The notes under the pieces were generated by a model. That model was given only the letters and a program-made list of their open reading frames with translations. It did not search any database and had not been told where the DNA came from. A stretch of 64,000 bases of DNA, taken from assembly GCF_012927305.1 (NCBI RefSeq), contig NZ_JABBGH010000003.1, forward strand, positions 186,001 through 250,000, in the 5' to 3' direction. Numbering within the stretch: the first letter of the stretch is position 1; each line of letters begins with the position of its first letter. The translations under genes were made by a program, and so were the position numbers. Source of the stretch: Hymenobacter polaris (lineage in GTDB: Bacteria; Bacteroidota; Bacteroidia; Cytophagales; Hymenobacteraceae). Below, piece by piece: positions 1 through 8,445 of this stretch.

Positions 1-942
1 GCCGCCCCTAGGCTCCTGCACCGGCGGCGGGGGCTGCCCTTCGTGGTCGTAAACGTGGCGGCGGGGCTGGCCATTCTGGCGCTGCACCAGCAGGTAGCTA
101 CCCGCCTGCAGGTGCCCGAGCTGGTGGCGCGGGGCCGCGAGGCCGTCATGGACCCGCCCAACCCGTGGTCGGCCCCTAGACCCCACTTTGTGCCCGGCCC
201 GGCCGAGGCCGAGGGCAGCGCCTTCTTCGACCCCGGCGTGCTGCTGCTGGTGCTCATGGTGCTGGGCCTGGCCACTAGCCTGGCCGCCATGCAAAAAGCC
301 CAGCGCGACGCCGAGCTGCGCCAGGAGCTGGAGCGCCGCCAGGTAGCCACCGAGCTGAGCTTGCTGAAGGCTCAGATTAACCCGCACTTCTTTTTCAATA
401 CCCTCAACAACATCTACGCCCTCACCATCGTGGATGGCGAGCAGGCCCGCGCCGCGCTGCACCGCCTCTCGCGCATGATGCGCTACGTGCTCTACGAAAC
501 GCCCAGCGGCCACACCCGCCTAAGCCAGGAAATCAGCTTCTTGCGCGACTACATTGCCCTGATGCACCTGCGCCTGACCGACCAGGTAGAGGTAGTGTTT
601 GAAACGCCCCAGGACCCCGCCGCGCCCGACCCCTACCTGGCGCCCATGCTGTTTCAGCCCTACGTCGAAAACGCGTTTAAGCACGGCGTGAGCGCCTCGG
701 CGCCCAGCCGCATCACCATTTGCCTGGGGCAGCCGCAGCCGCAGCAGGTAGTGATGTGCGTGCGCAATACCTTGTTTGACCGGCAAAAATTGGTGGCCGA
801 CGACGAGCCCGGCGGCATTGGGCTGGCCAATACCCAGCGCCGCCTCGACTTGCTATATCCCGGCCGCCACGAGCTGCAAATAGTTTCGCCCACCCCCACG
901 CACGAGTACGAAGTATGCCTCAGCCTGAATCTGCAGCCCTAG
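1..942 (+). CDS. LytS-type sensor histidine kinase, 5' end cut by window edge
   Basis: The reading frame is open from the first base, so the true start and the first membrane segments lie outside the window. A hydrophobic stretch remains at the left edge, then a short extracytoplasmic loop and a second membrane segment (about 235-300). The dimerisation/phosphoacceptor box reads QINPHFFFNTLNNIY, with the His codon at 385-387, as in the His_kinase (PF06580) family. The ATP-binding N-box is YVENAFKHG and a GGIGLANTQRRL glycine-rich segment follows. It should autophosphorylate and pass phosphate to the LytTR regulator that overlaps its 3' end by 28 bp. The signal sensed cannot be read from the sequence. 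Confidence 0.93.
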   Translation, partial: AAPRLLHRRRGLPFVVVNVAAGLAILALHQQVATRLQVPELVARGREAVMDPPNPWSAPRPHFVPGPAEAEGSAFFDPGVLLLVLMVLGLATSLAAMQKAQRDAELRQELERRQVATELSLLKAQINPHFFFNTLNNIYALTIVDGEQARAALHRLSRMMRYVLYETPSGHTRLSQEISFLRDYIALMHLRLTDQVEVVFETPQDPAAPDPYLAPMLFQPYVENAFKHGVSASAPSRITICLGQPQPQQVVMCVRNTLFDRQKLVADDEPGGIGLANTQRRLDLLYPGRHELQIVSPTPTHEYEVCLSLNLQP

Positions 943-1688
943 CCCCGCCCATTGCCTGCATCGCCGTCGATGATGAGCCGCTGGCCCTAGGGCTCGTCTG
1001 CTCCTTCATCGAGCAAACGCCTTTTTTAAAGCTGGTGGGGCGCTACAGCAGCGCCGTGGCCGCCCTGCGCGCCCTGCACGAGCAGCCCGACGTGAAGCTC
1101 TTGTTCCTGGATATCAAGATGCCCGACCTCAGCGGCCTCGAGCTGGCGCGGGTGCTGCAGGGCGGCGGCCAGCGCGTCATCTTCACCACGGCCTTCAACC
1201 AGTATGCCCTCGAAGGCTTCCGCGTCGATGCCCTCGACTACTTGCTGAAGCCCTTCAACTACGAGGAGTTTTTGCGGGCCGCCCTCAAGGCGCGGGCCTT
1301 TTTCGAGCCGCGCCCGGCTAGCGCGCCGCCCGCGCCCGCCCCGGTCGTAGCCGCTGCCCTGCCTCCCGAAGACCACATCTACCTCAAGGTAGAATACCAG
1401 CTGGTGCGCGTCATGCTGGCCGATATCCTCTACATCGAAGGTCTCAAGGACTACGTGAAGGTGCACCTGGCCAGCCAGCCCCGGCCCCTGCTCTCGCTCA
1501 CCAGCCTGCGCAGCATGGAGGAAAAGCTGCCCGCTGGCCGTTTCATGCGCATCCACCGCTCCTACATCGTGGGCCTCGACCACGTAGCCGCTGTGGGCCG
1601 CGGCACCCTGCAAGTAGCCAAGGAAACCCTGCCCGTGAGCGACGGCTACCGCGACGCCGTGGACGCGTTTTTTGCCAGGTGGAAGTAG
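915..1688 (+). CDS. LytR/AlgR-type response regulator
   Basis: 257 aa. An N-terminal receiver domain (about residues 13-125) has the acidic pair DDE, the phosphoacceptor Asp66 in FLDIKMPD and the conserved Lys112 in LLKPF. An Ala/Pro-rich linker leads to a C-terminal LytTR DNA-binding domain (about 155-257) with IEGLKDYVKVHL and FMRIHRSYIV. The start overlaps the upstream kinase gene by 28 bp, so the two are co-transcribed and probably translationally coupled. LytTR regulators typically act on nearby or cell-surface genes, but no target site is evident here. The CTA-GGG pair at 989-994 in an Ala-Leu-Gly-Leu run is an instance of the window-wide CCCTAGGG signal. Confidence 0.95.
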   Translation: MPQPESAALAPPIACIAVDDEPLALGLVCSFIEQTPFLKLVGRYSSAVAALRALHEQPDVKLLFLDIKMPDLSGLELARVLQGGGQRVIFTTAFNQYALEGFRVDALDYLLKPFNYEEFLRAALKARAFFEPRPASAPPAPAPVVAAALPPEDHIYLKVEYQLVRVMLADILYIEGLKDYVKVHLASQPRPLLSLTSLRSMEEKLPAGRFMRIHRSYIVGLDHVAAVGRGTLQVAKETLPVSDGYRDAVDAFFARWK

Positions 1689-1715
1689 TTGCCTCGCGGC
1701 CAGCGCCGCCAGCTG

Positions 1716-2534
1716 CTAGCTGCCTGGCGCATTGATGCCACTGATTATTGCCTGATTTACCTGCGCGTAGAGTTGGCCCGAAAGGGTTTCGTAGCGCTGG
1801 TTACTAGCTTCATCCTCAAAAACCAGGTCGTTCCAAGAACCCATGCCGCCGAATACCCAAGCCTGACTAGCCGCGAAGATGAGCTGCCGGGCGGCCAGCG
1901 AATGTTCGGCGGTCACTAGAAGGTTGTGGTAAACGCCGTTGGCTGGCTCGGGACTGTCTAGCAGGGCTAGGGCCTTCCCAAAAATTGTAGCCCAATTGTC
2001 CAACTGCTGCGCAGTTGCGAAGGCCTGAATTTCGGTAAGCGCCTGCGCCAGCGCGGCCTTCGCTGCAGGTAGAGGCGGCCGGGCCGCCGCCAAGGGCTGC
2101 CGGGCCGCTACGCGCCCGTAGCTAACCCCCCAAATAAGTTGCTGGGGGTCGTTGGGCTGGGTTACTTCCCAGCGGTTAGCCCAGTAGTCGGCTTGCGGTC
2201 CGCTGGCTACTTCGAGCAGCCAGTCGCCCCCACCCCCAATAAAACCCGCCAGCTTATAATCGGGCGTATTGAGTTGGTTGCCAGCCGAGGGCCGGTAACA
2301 TAAGCTAAGCCGCTGGTACCCTTGTTGCCGCAGCTGCCGCAGCCACGTTAGGGGGTCGGGGGCGGCTAGGGTTTCAGTAGTATTGGCCCCTAGCGGCAAA
2401 TAAAGAAAATCTACTCGGTTACAAAAGGTAAACGCCGGGTTAGCTGGGTAGTAATCAGCTGTCAATTCCCCGGTTTTTAGCAGGTGGTTGCCGTAGGAAA
2501 TCAGCGAAAGCTGTTGGGCCAGAGTGCCAGTCAT
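1716..2534 (-). CDS. Hypothetical protein downstream of galT
   Basis: 272 aa with an ATG start, no signal peptide and no membrane segment. I do not recognise a family. It lies 42 bp downstream of galT on the same strand, so it is probably the last gene of the galK-galT transcript. The protein has several Trp/Tyr-rich stretches (e.g. WAYFGG-like region WVFGGMGSWNDL near the C-terminus) and an Ala/Leu-rich middle that may be helical. The GC content is slightly lower than in its neighbours. A cytoplasmic accessory role is possible but nothing in the sequence shows it. Confidence 0.7.
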   Translation of the reverse strand: MTGTLAQQLSLISYGNHLLKTGELTADYYPANPAFTFCNRVDFLYLPLGANTTETLAAPDPLTWLRQLRQQGYQRLSLCYRPSAGNQLNTPDYKLAGFIGGGGDWLLEVASGPQADYWANRWEVTQPNDPQQLIWGVSYGRVAARQPLAAARPPLPAAKAALAQALTEIQAFATAQQLDNWATIFGKALALLDSPEPANGVYHNLLVTAEHSLAARQLIFAASQAWVFGGMGSWNDLVFEDEASNQRYETLSGQLYAQVNQAIISGINAPGS

Positions 2535-2576
2535 GCTGAAAAGACGGGAGTGAATGGAAGCAATTGCCTTTGCCAG

Positions 2577-3632
2577 TTATTCCGCCGCCGCTTCCTGCTG
2601 CTTGTAGTGCACGGCTGGCAGCGCACGCAGGCGCTCGGCGGCTTGCTCGGCGGTGATGTCGCGCTGGGCGTTGGCCAGCAGCTCGTAGCCGACCATGAAT
2701 TTCTTGACCGTGGCCGAGCGCAGCAGGGGCGGTAAAAAGTGCATGTGCAGGTGCCACTCGGGGTATTCCTGGCCGTCGGTGGGGCGCTGGTGGAAGCCGG
2801 CCGAGTAGGGGAAGCTGATTTCAAACAGGTTGTCGTAGCGCACCGTGAGCTGGTGCAGGATGTCGGCCAGCCCGTCGCGCTCGGCGTCGGTTAGCTGGGT
2901 CAGGTCTTGCACGGCACGCCTAGGGAGCACCAGCGTCTCGAAGGGCCACACCGCCCAGAAGGGCACCAGCACCACCCAGGTATCGTTTTCGATTACCAGG
3001 CGGGTTTTGTCCTTTAGCTCCAGCTCGAGGTAGGCGCTGAGCAGGGTGCGGCCGTGCTGCTCGAAGTAGGCTTTTTGGGCGCGGCTTTCCTTGGCGGGCA
3101 GGTCGGGCACGGTGCGTTCGCTCCAAATCTGGCCGTGTGGGTGCGGGTTCGAGCAGCCCATGATGAAGCCCTTGTTCTCGAAAATCTGCACGTAGTTGAT
3201 GGTCGGGTCGGCGCCCAGCTCCCGAAACTGCTCGGTCCAGAGGTCCACCACGCGGCGCACCTCGCTGATTTCCATTTCGGGCAGCGTCAGGTTGTGCTTG
3301 GGTGAGAAGCAGATGACGCGGCAGCGGCCGGTTTCGGCCACGGCTTTTAGCAGGCCGCCTTCTTCAAAAGTGCCGGTTTCCCCATCGGGCAGCAGGGCCG
3401 AAAAGTCGTTCTGAAATACGAACTGGTGCTCGTACTGGGGGTTTACCTCGCCGCTGGTGCGCTTGTTGCCAGGGCAGAGGTAGCAGGTAGGGTCGTAGGC
3501 GGGACGCTCGTCGGGCTGGGGCTTTTCTTGCTGGCCCTGCCAGGGCCGCTTGGCCCGCTGCGGCGATACCAGCACCCACTCGTCTTGCAAAGGGTTGTAG
3601 CGGCGGTGCGGCTGCTCGGTGAAATCAAACAT
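2577..3632 (-). CDS. galT: Galactose-1-phosphate uridylyltransferase
   Basis: 351 aa, the usual length for GalT. It transfers UMP between UDP-glucose and galactose-1-phosphate in the Leloir pathway. The active-site motif GCSNPHPHGQIW contains His164-Pro-His166, where the second His is the uridylylated nucleophile. CYLCPGNKRTSG near residues 50-60 is the metal-binding N-terminal motif. A longer frame extends upstream to 3671, but the ATG at 3632 (MFDFTEQPHRRYNPL) gives the family N-terminus, and the extra 13 residues would run into an intergenic palindromic repeat. galK lies upstream on the same strand, separated by that repeat. Confidence 0.96.
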   Translation of the reverse strand: MFDFTEQPHRRYNPLQDEWVLVSPQRAKRPWQGQQEKPQPDERPAYDPTCYLCPGNKRTSGEVNPQYEHQFVFQNDFSALLPDGETGTFEEGGLLKAVAETGRCRVICFSPKHNLTLPEMEISEVRRVVDLWTEQFRELGADPTINYVQIFENKGFIMGCSNPHPHGQIWSERTVPDLPAKESRAQKAYFEQHGRTLLSAYLELELKDKTRLVIENDTWVVLVPFWAVWPFETLVLPRRAVQDLTQLTDAERDGLADILHQLTVRYDNLFEISFPYSAGFHQRPTDGQEYPEWHLHMHFLPPLLRSATVKKFMVGYELLANAQRDITAEQAAERLRALPAVHYKQQEAAAE

Positions 3633-3656
3633 AGGGGGGTGGGGCTTAAGAAGCGT

Positions 3657-3775
3657 AAAAAAGGCGGTCATGCTGAGCGCAGCAGAAGCATCTCTACCGC
3701 GTTACTAATTCTTTGCGTCAGGATTACTTACGCGGTAGAGATGCTTCGACTTCGCTCAGCATGACCGCCTTTTTT
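3657..3775. repeat. Intergenic palindromic repeat, copy 1 (short arms)
   Basis: Inverted repeat with arms of about 45 bp (3657-3701 and 3731-3775). Each arm contains GTCATGCTGAGC followed by GAAGCATCTCTACCGCG. The loop ends GGATTACTTA, which is also found in copy 2. It lies between galK and galT, and A/T runs at the outer ends (AAAAAAGGCGG / CCGCCTTTTTT) would let the transcript form a long hairpin, perhaps acting as a processing site or partial terminator between the two cistrons. Eight further copies occur in the window. Confidence 0.93.
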
Positions 3776-3788
3776 ACACTGATACTAA

Positions 3789-4952
3789 CTACTCGAATAT
3801 TTCGCCTACGCCGTCGGCCAGGGTGGTGACGTAGGTGTCCAGCTTCAGGCCCAGCTGGTCGTGGTAGCCCTGCTTCATGTGGGTTAGGAAGTTCTTGACC
3901 TCGGCGGTAGCCACCAGGTTGAGGGTGCAGCCGCCGAAGCCGCCGCCCATCATGCGGGCGCCGTAGCAGCCGGGCGCCTGGCGGCTCAGCTCCACCAGCG
4001 TGTCCAGCTCGGGGCAGCTCACTTGGTAGTCGTCGCGCAGGCCGGCGTGGCTGGCGTACAGCAGCTCGCCCACCTTGCTCAGTGAGTTGTGTTCGGCCAG
4101 CTGCTTGGTGAAATCAATAACCCGCTGGTTTTCCTCCACCACGTAGCGGCAGCGGCGCGCAATCACCTCGCCCAGCTCGTCTTTAGCGGCCTCAATCTCG
4201 GGCAGCGTCGCGTCGCGCAGGCTCTTAATGGCCGGGTTGTGCTTTTGCAAAATCTCGACCCCGCGGGCGCACTCGTGGCGGCGCGTGTTGTACTCGCTAT
4301 CGGCCAGGGCGTGCTTCACGCCCGAGTTGCAAAGCACAATGCGGCAGTCGTCGGTGTCGAAGGGAAAGTAGCAGTATTCCAGCGAGCGGCAGTCCAGCTC
4401 CACCACGTGGCCAGCGCGGCCGAAGAGGCTGGCAAACTGGTCCATGAGCCCGCACATTACCTTGGCGTACTCGTGCTCGGCTTTCTGGGCAATGTGGGCC
4501 AGCTTCATGCGGTCGAGGTCGGCGTGCAGCAGCTCGCACAGGCCCCAGGCAATGCCGCACTCCACGGCCGCCGACGACGACAAGCCCGCCCCGCCCGGCA
4601 CGTCGCCCCCGAAGGCGCAGTCGAAGCCCGGCACGGCCACGCCGGCGCGCAGCAGCCCCGCCACCACCCCCAGCTGGTAGTTGGCCCAGTGCCCGCCCGG
4701 CAGCGGCTTGATGTCGGCCACGGCTACCTCGTAGGTGTCGTGCAAGTCGGTAGCAGTCAGCCGAACGCGGTCAGTGCCGTTGAGGCGCAGCGCAAAGCGG
4801 ATTTCGCGGTCGATGGCGGCCGGCAGTACCAAGCCGTCGTTATAGTCGGTGTGCTCGCCAATGAGGTTGATGCGGCCGGGGGCGCGCACCAGCAGGTCGG
4901 GGGCGGCGCCGTAGTGCTGCGTAAAGGCAGCTGAAATTTCGGTGGTAGTCAT
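3789..4952 (-). CDS. galK: Galactokinase
   Basis: 387 aa GHMP kinase that phosphorylates galactose at C1. The signature APGRINLIGEHTDYNDG lies near the N-terminus, the ATP-binding loop is PGGAGLSSSAAVECG, and the C-terminal motif is ARMMGGGFGGCTLNLV. The ATG at 4952 (MTTTEISAAFTQHYG) is preferred to an in-frame start at 4988. A promoter-like CACCTTTG (minus strand, 4961-4968) lies just upstream and differs by one base from TAnnTTTG. It is the first gene of a minus-strand run galK - palindromic repeat - galT - unknown gene. No epimerase or mutarotase gene is present nearby. Confidence 0.96.
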   Translation of the reverse strand: MTTTEISAAFTQHYGAAPDLLVRAPGRINLIGEHTDYNDGLVLPAAIDREIRFALRLNGTDRVRLTATDLHDTYEVAVADIKPLPGGHWANYQLGVVAGLLRAGVAVPGFDCAFGGDVPGGAGLSSSAAVECGIAWGLCELLHADLDRMKLAHIAQKAEHEYAKVMCGLMDQFASLFGRAGHVVELDCRSLEYCYFPFDTDDCRIVLCNSGVKHALADSEYNTRRHECARGVEILQKHNPAIKSLRDATLPEIEAAKDELGEVIARRCRYVVEENQRVIDFTKQLAEHNSLSKVGELLYASHAGLRDDYQVSCPELDTLVELSRQAPGCYGARMMGGGFGGCTLNLVATAEVKNFLTHMKQGYHDQLGLKLDTYVTTLADGVGEIFE

Positions 4953-5145
4953 GGGTAGCGCAAAGGTGGGAGTTTTTCCTGTACGCACCTAGGGCCTAGG
5001 GGATGCTATATCCATCTTTCAGCGGGGGCACTTTCGCTTAGCCGGCAGCCCTAGGCCAACCTTTTGGGCGCGTTTGCAGTAAGCCCAGCTATGGAAGGCA
5101 GTTGCCTGCTGGCTTTCACATCTCCTTCATTTCCTGACTATTCTC

Positions 5146-5331
5146 ATGAGCACTTTTCGTTTATTCTCGCTTTTCGTGCTGACTCTGATGGTGACGACCC
5201 TCACCAGCTGCGCAGCCATCGGTGACATCTTCAAGGCGGGCGCCTGGGTAGGCATCATTTCCGTTTTCATCGTAGTGGCCCTCATCTGGTGGCTGGTAAC
5301 CAAGATTGGCGGTGGCGGCAATGCCAGCTAA
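5146..5331 (+). CDS. Small predicted lipoprotein / membrane protein
   Basis: 61 aa. The N-terminal hydrophobic segment ends in a lipobox-like TSC (Cys22), which suggests signal peptidase II cleavage. A second hydrophobic segment (about residues 34-53) is followed by a short Gly-rich tail. Short proteins of this kind are common in Bacteroidota but I cannot assign a function. It starts with ATG and converges on the fatty-acid hydroxylase gene, with a nested inverted repeat and terminator in between. Confidence 0.75.
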   Translation: MSTFRLFSLFVLTLMVTTLTSCAAIGDIFKAGAWVGIISVFIVVALIWWLVTKIGGGGNAS

Positions 5332-5337
5332 ACCAGA

Positions 5338-5550
5338 CCGCAGATTTAACGGATTTAACTGATTTCGCGGATACGCTTGCCGGTGGCAAGCTGACTACGC
5401 AGGCGCTGGATGCTGAACCCCTGCATAATAGAAAAGGCCACCCTAGGGTGGCCTTTTTGCTTGTCTTGCTTTATCGCGTCGTCAGCCACCGCAGGTGGCG
5501 TATCCGCGAAATCCGTTGAATCCGCGATACTGAATCAGTTTGTTCTGCGG
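5338..5550. repeat. GGATTT-type inverted repeat with central terminator
   Basis: The left arm (about 5338-5398) contains CAGATTTAACGGATTT and GATTTCGCGGATACGC. The right arm (about 5481-5550) contains the complement, GCGTATCCGCGAAATCCGTT, and ends in CCGC-type sequence inside the 3' end of the hydroxylase gene. Pairing is imperfect. A perfect terminator hairpin sits in the middle. The plan matches the element at 36908-37105: convergent genes, GGATTT-rich outer arms and a nested terminator. Confidence 0.75.
5432..5458. terminator. Bidirectional rho-independent terminator
   Basis: Perfect palindrome AAAAGGCCACC-CTAG-GGTGGCCTTTTT with A and T runs on its two sides, so it can stop transcription from both convergent genes. 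The stem contains a CCCTAGGG octamer. Confidence 0.9.
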
Positions 5551-6191
5551 TTAGGCATGGTGCCGATGATGTGGTCCCAGAGGGTGCTGCTCACGCCGAA
5601 GGCTACCTCGTCCTGCCGGTAGTGGTGCTGCGAGTGGTGCGTCCACCATACTTTGAGGAAGTTCTTGGGCGGCGAATACACATGGATGGCGTAGTGCACA
5701 AACAGGTAGAGCGCGTAGCCAAACGTGAAGCCGGCCAGGATGCCAAACGCCCAGGTGCCGAACACGAAGCGGAAGATGAAAAAGAGCAACGACGCTACGA
5801 ACACCGTGATAATGGGCGGCATCGCCAGGCGGGTTTCATCCTTGGGGTACTCGTGGTGCACGCCGTGCATGGTGTACTGAAACTTGGCCCGGCCCGGCGT
5901 AGTGGCCGGAATATGGTAGAGGTAGCGGTGCACCACATACTCCAGAAACGAGAAGCCAAACCAGCCCGCCAAAAACAGCCCTAGGCCCGAAAGCCCCGAA
6001 AGGAAGCCCCGTGTGAAGCCATAGTATAGGCTAACGACCGCCGTGAGCAGGAAGATGCTGACGGGCAGCGCGATATGCGTGTGCGAGAGCCGCTCGAGCA
6101 GCGGATTTTCGAAAAGCTGGGCCGAGCCTTTGTGCTTGGGCCGAACCGGAGTGGGGGCCGCCGGGGCCTCGGTATCGGTGAATTGCGCCAT
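5535..6191 (-). CDS. Fatty acid hydroxylase / sterol desaturase family protein
   Basis: 218 aa integral membrane di-iron enzyme of the FA_hydroxylase family (PF04116). The metal-binding histidine clusters are in order HRYLYH, HGVHHEYP, HYAIH and HHSQHHYR, between three or four hydrophobic segments. The spacing and the HGVHHEYPKD/WTHHSQHHYR motifs resemble fatty acid 2-hydroxylases of the Scs7/FA2H type more than sterol desaturases. Many Cytophagales make sphingolipids with hydroxylated acyl chains, so lipid 2-hydroxylation is a reasonable inference. A TAAATTTG promoter element lies 47 bp upstream of the ATG. Confidence 0.88.
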   Translation of the reverse strand: MAQFTDTEAPAAPTPVRPKHKGSAQLFENPLLERLSHTHIALPVSIFLLTAVVSLYYGFTRGFLSGLSGLGLFLAGWFGFSFLEYVVHRYLYHIPATTPGRAKFQYTMHGVHHEYPKDETRLAMPPIITVFVASLLFFIFRFVFGTWAFGILAGFTFGYALYLFVHYAIHVYSPPKNFLKVWWTHHSQHHYRQDEVAFGVSSTLWDHIIGTMPNRRTN

Positions 6192-6237
6192 AGAGAAGGA
6201 GGTAGCTTACTAGTTGATAAAAAAGCAGTTTCTAAAA

Positions 6238-6245
6238 CAAATTTA
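6238..6245 (-). promoter_or_regulatory. -7 promoter element TAAATTTG for the fatty-acid hydroxylase gene
   Basis: Exact match to the Bacteroidota TAnnTTTG consensus, read on the minus strand, 47 bp upstream of the hydroxylase ATG. The -33 element is not clear. Confidence 0.5.
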
Positions 6246-6278
6246 CGCCCGGCGCGGCGTAGCAGTTGCGCCGCCGCC

Positions 6279-6824
6279 CTAGGGCCGGAAGCCCGCCGCC
6301 GCCAGCGCCGCCGCCACCTCGGCCGCCGAGGCCGCGCCGGAGTGGTGCAGATGCGCCTGGGCGTAAAACTCTTCGCGCGCCGCCAAGGTTCGGGTTAGGT
6401 GGGCTAAAAGTGCGGTTTCGGGGCTTTGCTCGGCGGCCGTGGCGGCCAGCAGGGGCCGGGCCGCCGCTTGCCCGGTGGCCGCCAGGCGCCGCGCCAGCTC
6501 GGGCACCGGCACCGCCAGCCACAGCACGAAACCCGTGCGGCGCAACACCGCTAGGTTGTCGTGGAAGCAGGGCGTGCCGCCGCCCGTGGCCACCACCAGC
6601 GGCGGGCCGGCGTGTTCGGCCAGGGCCGCCAGGGCCGCCGCCTCGCGGGCCCGAAAGCCGGCCTCGCCCTCAGCCGCAAAAATGGCCGGAATGCTTTGGC
6701 CCGCCGCCGCCACCAGCACGTCGTCGAGGTCCACGAAGGCGCGGCCGTAGTGCGCCGCCAGCTGGCGCCCGAGGGTGGTTTTGCCCGAGCCCGGCAGGCC
6801 AATGAGGTAGAGGTGGTTAGGCAA
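6279..6824 (-). CDS. aroK: Shikimate kinase
   Basis: 181 aa P-loop kinase that phosphorylates shikimate at O3 in the chorismate pathway. The Walker A motif LIGLPGSGKTTLG is at the very N-terminus, followed by FVDLDDVL (Mg/shikimate binding), GEAGFRAREAAAL (conserved F-R-x-x-E) and VVATGGGTPC. There is no ATG in range; the TTG at 6824 gives the standard MPNHLYLIGLPGSG start. The gene ends CGG CCC TAG, so its stop codon is the TAG of a CCCTAGGG octamer. It belongs to a run of minus-strand genes. Confidence 0.93.
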   Translation of the reverse strand: MPNHLYLIGLPGSGKTTLGRQLAAHYGRAFVDLDDVLVAAAGQSIPAIFAAEGEAGFRAREAAALAALAEHAGPPLVVATGGGTPCFHDNLAVLRRTGFVLWLAVPVPELARRLAATGQAAARPLLAATAAEQSPETALLAHLTRTLAAREEFYAQAHLHHSGAASAAEVAAALAAAGFRP

Positions 6825-6872
6825 GTTGTTCAGGGTGAAGCAGGTGTAGCGGCCTAGTCCCTGGCAGCGGCC

Positions 6873-7175
6873 CTAGGGCACCACCCGGTAGCCGGGCCCC
6901 GACGTCAGTACTTGCGTGTCGGCGGGCCGCGCCAGCCAAGTGAGGGCTACTAACGCTAGCCCAAGCACCAGCACCAGCGCGTAGAGCAGCAGCATGGCCC
7001 TGGCCCAGTTGGCTTTGCTGGGCGGCGTGGTGCGGCCAAAGGCCCACGCGCACAGCAGTACGAAGCCTACCAAAGGTAGGGCCGCCAGCACAAACGTATT
7101 AATCCAGTCGCCCAGGTCTATGGTGGGCGAGCGGTCGGCGGCGTCTTCGGGTTGGTCGGCGGCGGTAGGAGCCAT
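6873..7175 (-). CDS. Small two-helix membrane protein
   Basis: 100 aa with an acidic N-terminus and two hydrophobic segments (about residues 26-48 and 62-84). I do not recognise it as a named family. It is 48 bp upstream of aroK on the same strand and may share its transcript. Its stop codon is again the TAG of a CCCTAGGG site (Val-Val-Pro-stop at 6873-6884). Confidence 0.65.
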   Translation of the reverse strand: MAPTAADQPEDAADRSPTIDLGDWINTFVLAALPLVGFVLLCAWAFGRTTPPSKANWARAMLLLYALVLVLGLALVALTWLARPADTQVLTSGPGYRVVP

Positions 7176-7287
7176 AGCGAGAAGGGCGCGGGTGAGCGCG
7201 AAACCTACGGGGTACTGCCTAAAGCGCAGGTGAACTAATTGCCCAGATGCTTCCTAGGGCCGAGGGCTCGTCGCCTTCCCCTGGGCG

Positions 7288-8382
7288 CTAGTGCGCTGGC
7301 ACCAGCCGAAAGGCCACGCGCTGCTGGCCTAGCTGGCCGGCGGCCAGCAATCCTGCCGGAGTAGGCGTGAGGACCAACTGCAGCGAGTCGGGGCGCGGCG
7401 TGGGGTAGCGCCAGCGCACGCTCAGGCGCCGCGGCGCCGCCAGGTACGAGTAGGTGCCAAACAAGCGGCGCGTGGGGCCATTGAACTCAAATACGCAGTC
7501 GTGGGCAATATCTAGGTACACGGTGGTGAGCACGCTGTCCTGGCAGGTGCGCGCCGCCTGGGGCTGGCCGTCGAGGCGCAGGTCGCGCACGGTATACTTG
7601 CCGGTAAGCTGAGGATAGGTATCGGGAAAATGATACACGCTCAGCAGCAGTAGCGGCAAGCTCATTATCGCCAGGCGGCCCAGTAGCCGCAGGCGCCGGC
7701 CCGGAAACGCCGGACGCGGCAACCGGCCCGGCGCGCGCCAAAAGAACTCGACCAGGCGCTCGTAGTCGAGCAAGAGCAGGTAAAGTACCCCCGCCAAGAT
7801 GATGAGCGCGTGGCACAGCACCCCCACCGGCAAGTGGTAGAAGTAGTCGAGCAATACGATGTTGAGCAGGATGGGCACCAGCACCAGCGTGCCCAGCAGA
7901 CGCGTGCGGCCAAAGAGCAGCAGCCAGGCCCCTAGGATTTGTAGCAGGCCGATGGCAACGCGATACGGGTAAGAATACCCAAAAAAGGCCCAGGTCAGGT
8001 CTTCGCCCGAGAAGCTGCTGAAGGGCAGGTCAAGCATCCCCAGGGGCGTAAAAAACTGCAGCTTGGCAATTTTCTGCCACCCAAACAAGGATAAGTCGAG
8101 GGCTATGTCAGCGCAAATAAGGCCTTGCCAAAAGGCCAGTACCGGGTGGTGCGCCGGCCGCGTGGGCGGACGCCGGCTCCACCAGAGCCCGTAGAGCACC
8201 GAGGCGGCCAGCACCAGCCAAGCCAGCGGCAGCAGGCCGGGGGGCGTGGTGCGGCCCCCGCCCAGCAGCCAGCGCCCGATGCGCAGCAGCGTGGCGCCCG
8301 CCAGCAGCCCCGCCAGTGGGCACCCCACTAGCGCAGAATAGCCCCGCCGGGGAGTGGTAGTAATTGGAGCGTCAGTCGGCAT
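7288..8382 (-). CDS. Polytopic membrane protein with DoxX-like features and a C-terminal extracytoplasmic domain
   Basis: 364 aa. Six or more hydrophobic segments lie between residues 15 and 255. The block LICADIALDLSLFGWQKIAKLQFFTPLG resembles the first helix region of DoxX/SURF4-like proteins. The last 110 residues are soluble, with a beta-rich look, and probably face the periplasm. The function is unknown. It starts with ATG and ends 112 bp before the small membrane gene at 7175, on the same strand. Confidence 0.7.
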   Translation of the reverse strand: MPTDAPITTTPRRGYSALVGCPLAGLLAGATLLRIGRWLLGGGRTTPPGLLPLAWLVLAASVLYGLWWSRRPPTRPAHHPVLAFWQGLICADIALDLSLFGWQKIAKLQFFTPLGMLDLPFSSFSGEDLTWAFFGYSYPYRVAIGLLQILGAWLLLFGRTRLLGTLVLVPILLNIVLLDYFYHLPVGVLCHALIILAGVLYLLLLDYERLVEFFWRAPGRLPRPAFPGRRLRLLGRLAIMSLPLLLLSVYHFPDTYPQLTGKYTVRDLRLDGQPQAARTCQDSVLTTVYLDIAHDCVFEFNGPTRRLFGTYSYLAAPRRLSVRWRYPTPRPDSLQLVLTPTPAGLLAAGQLGQQRVAFRLVPAH

Positions 8383-8445
8383 ACGCGCAGTAGAATGGAT
8401 AACTGCGGCAAACCTCGCGGGCGGCGGGCTTGGGGGCGTTCGGCT

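Noticed and set aside
3657..3775. Palindromic repeats as a CRISPR array
   Set aside because: The copies are dispersed, each is a single inverted repeat, and there are no regular spacers or cas genes.
6240..6860. Several long frames on both strands over aroK
   Set aside because: High G+C content makes long shadow frames; only the minus-strand frame has kinase motifs.
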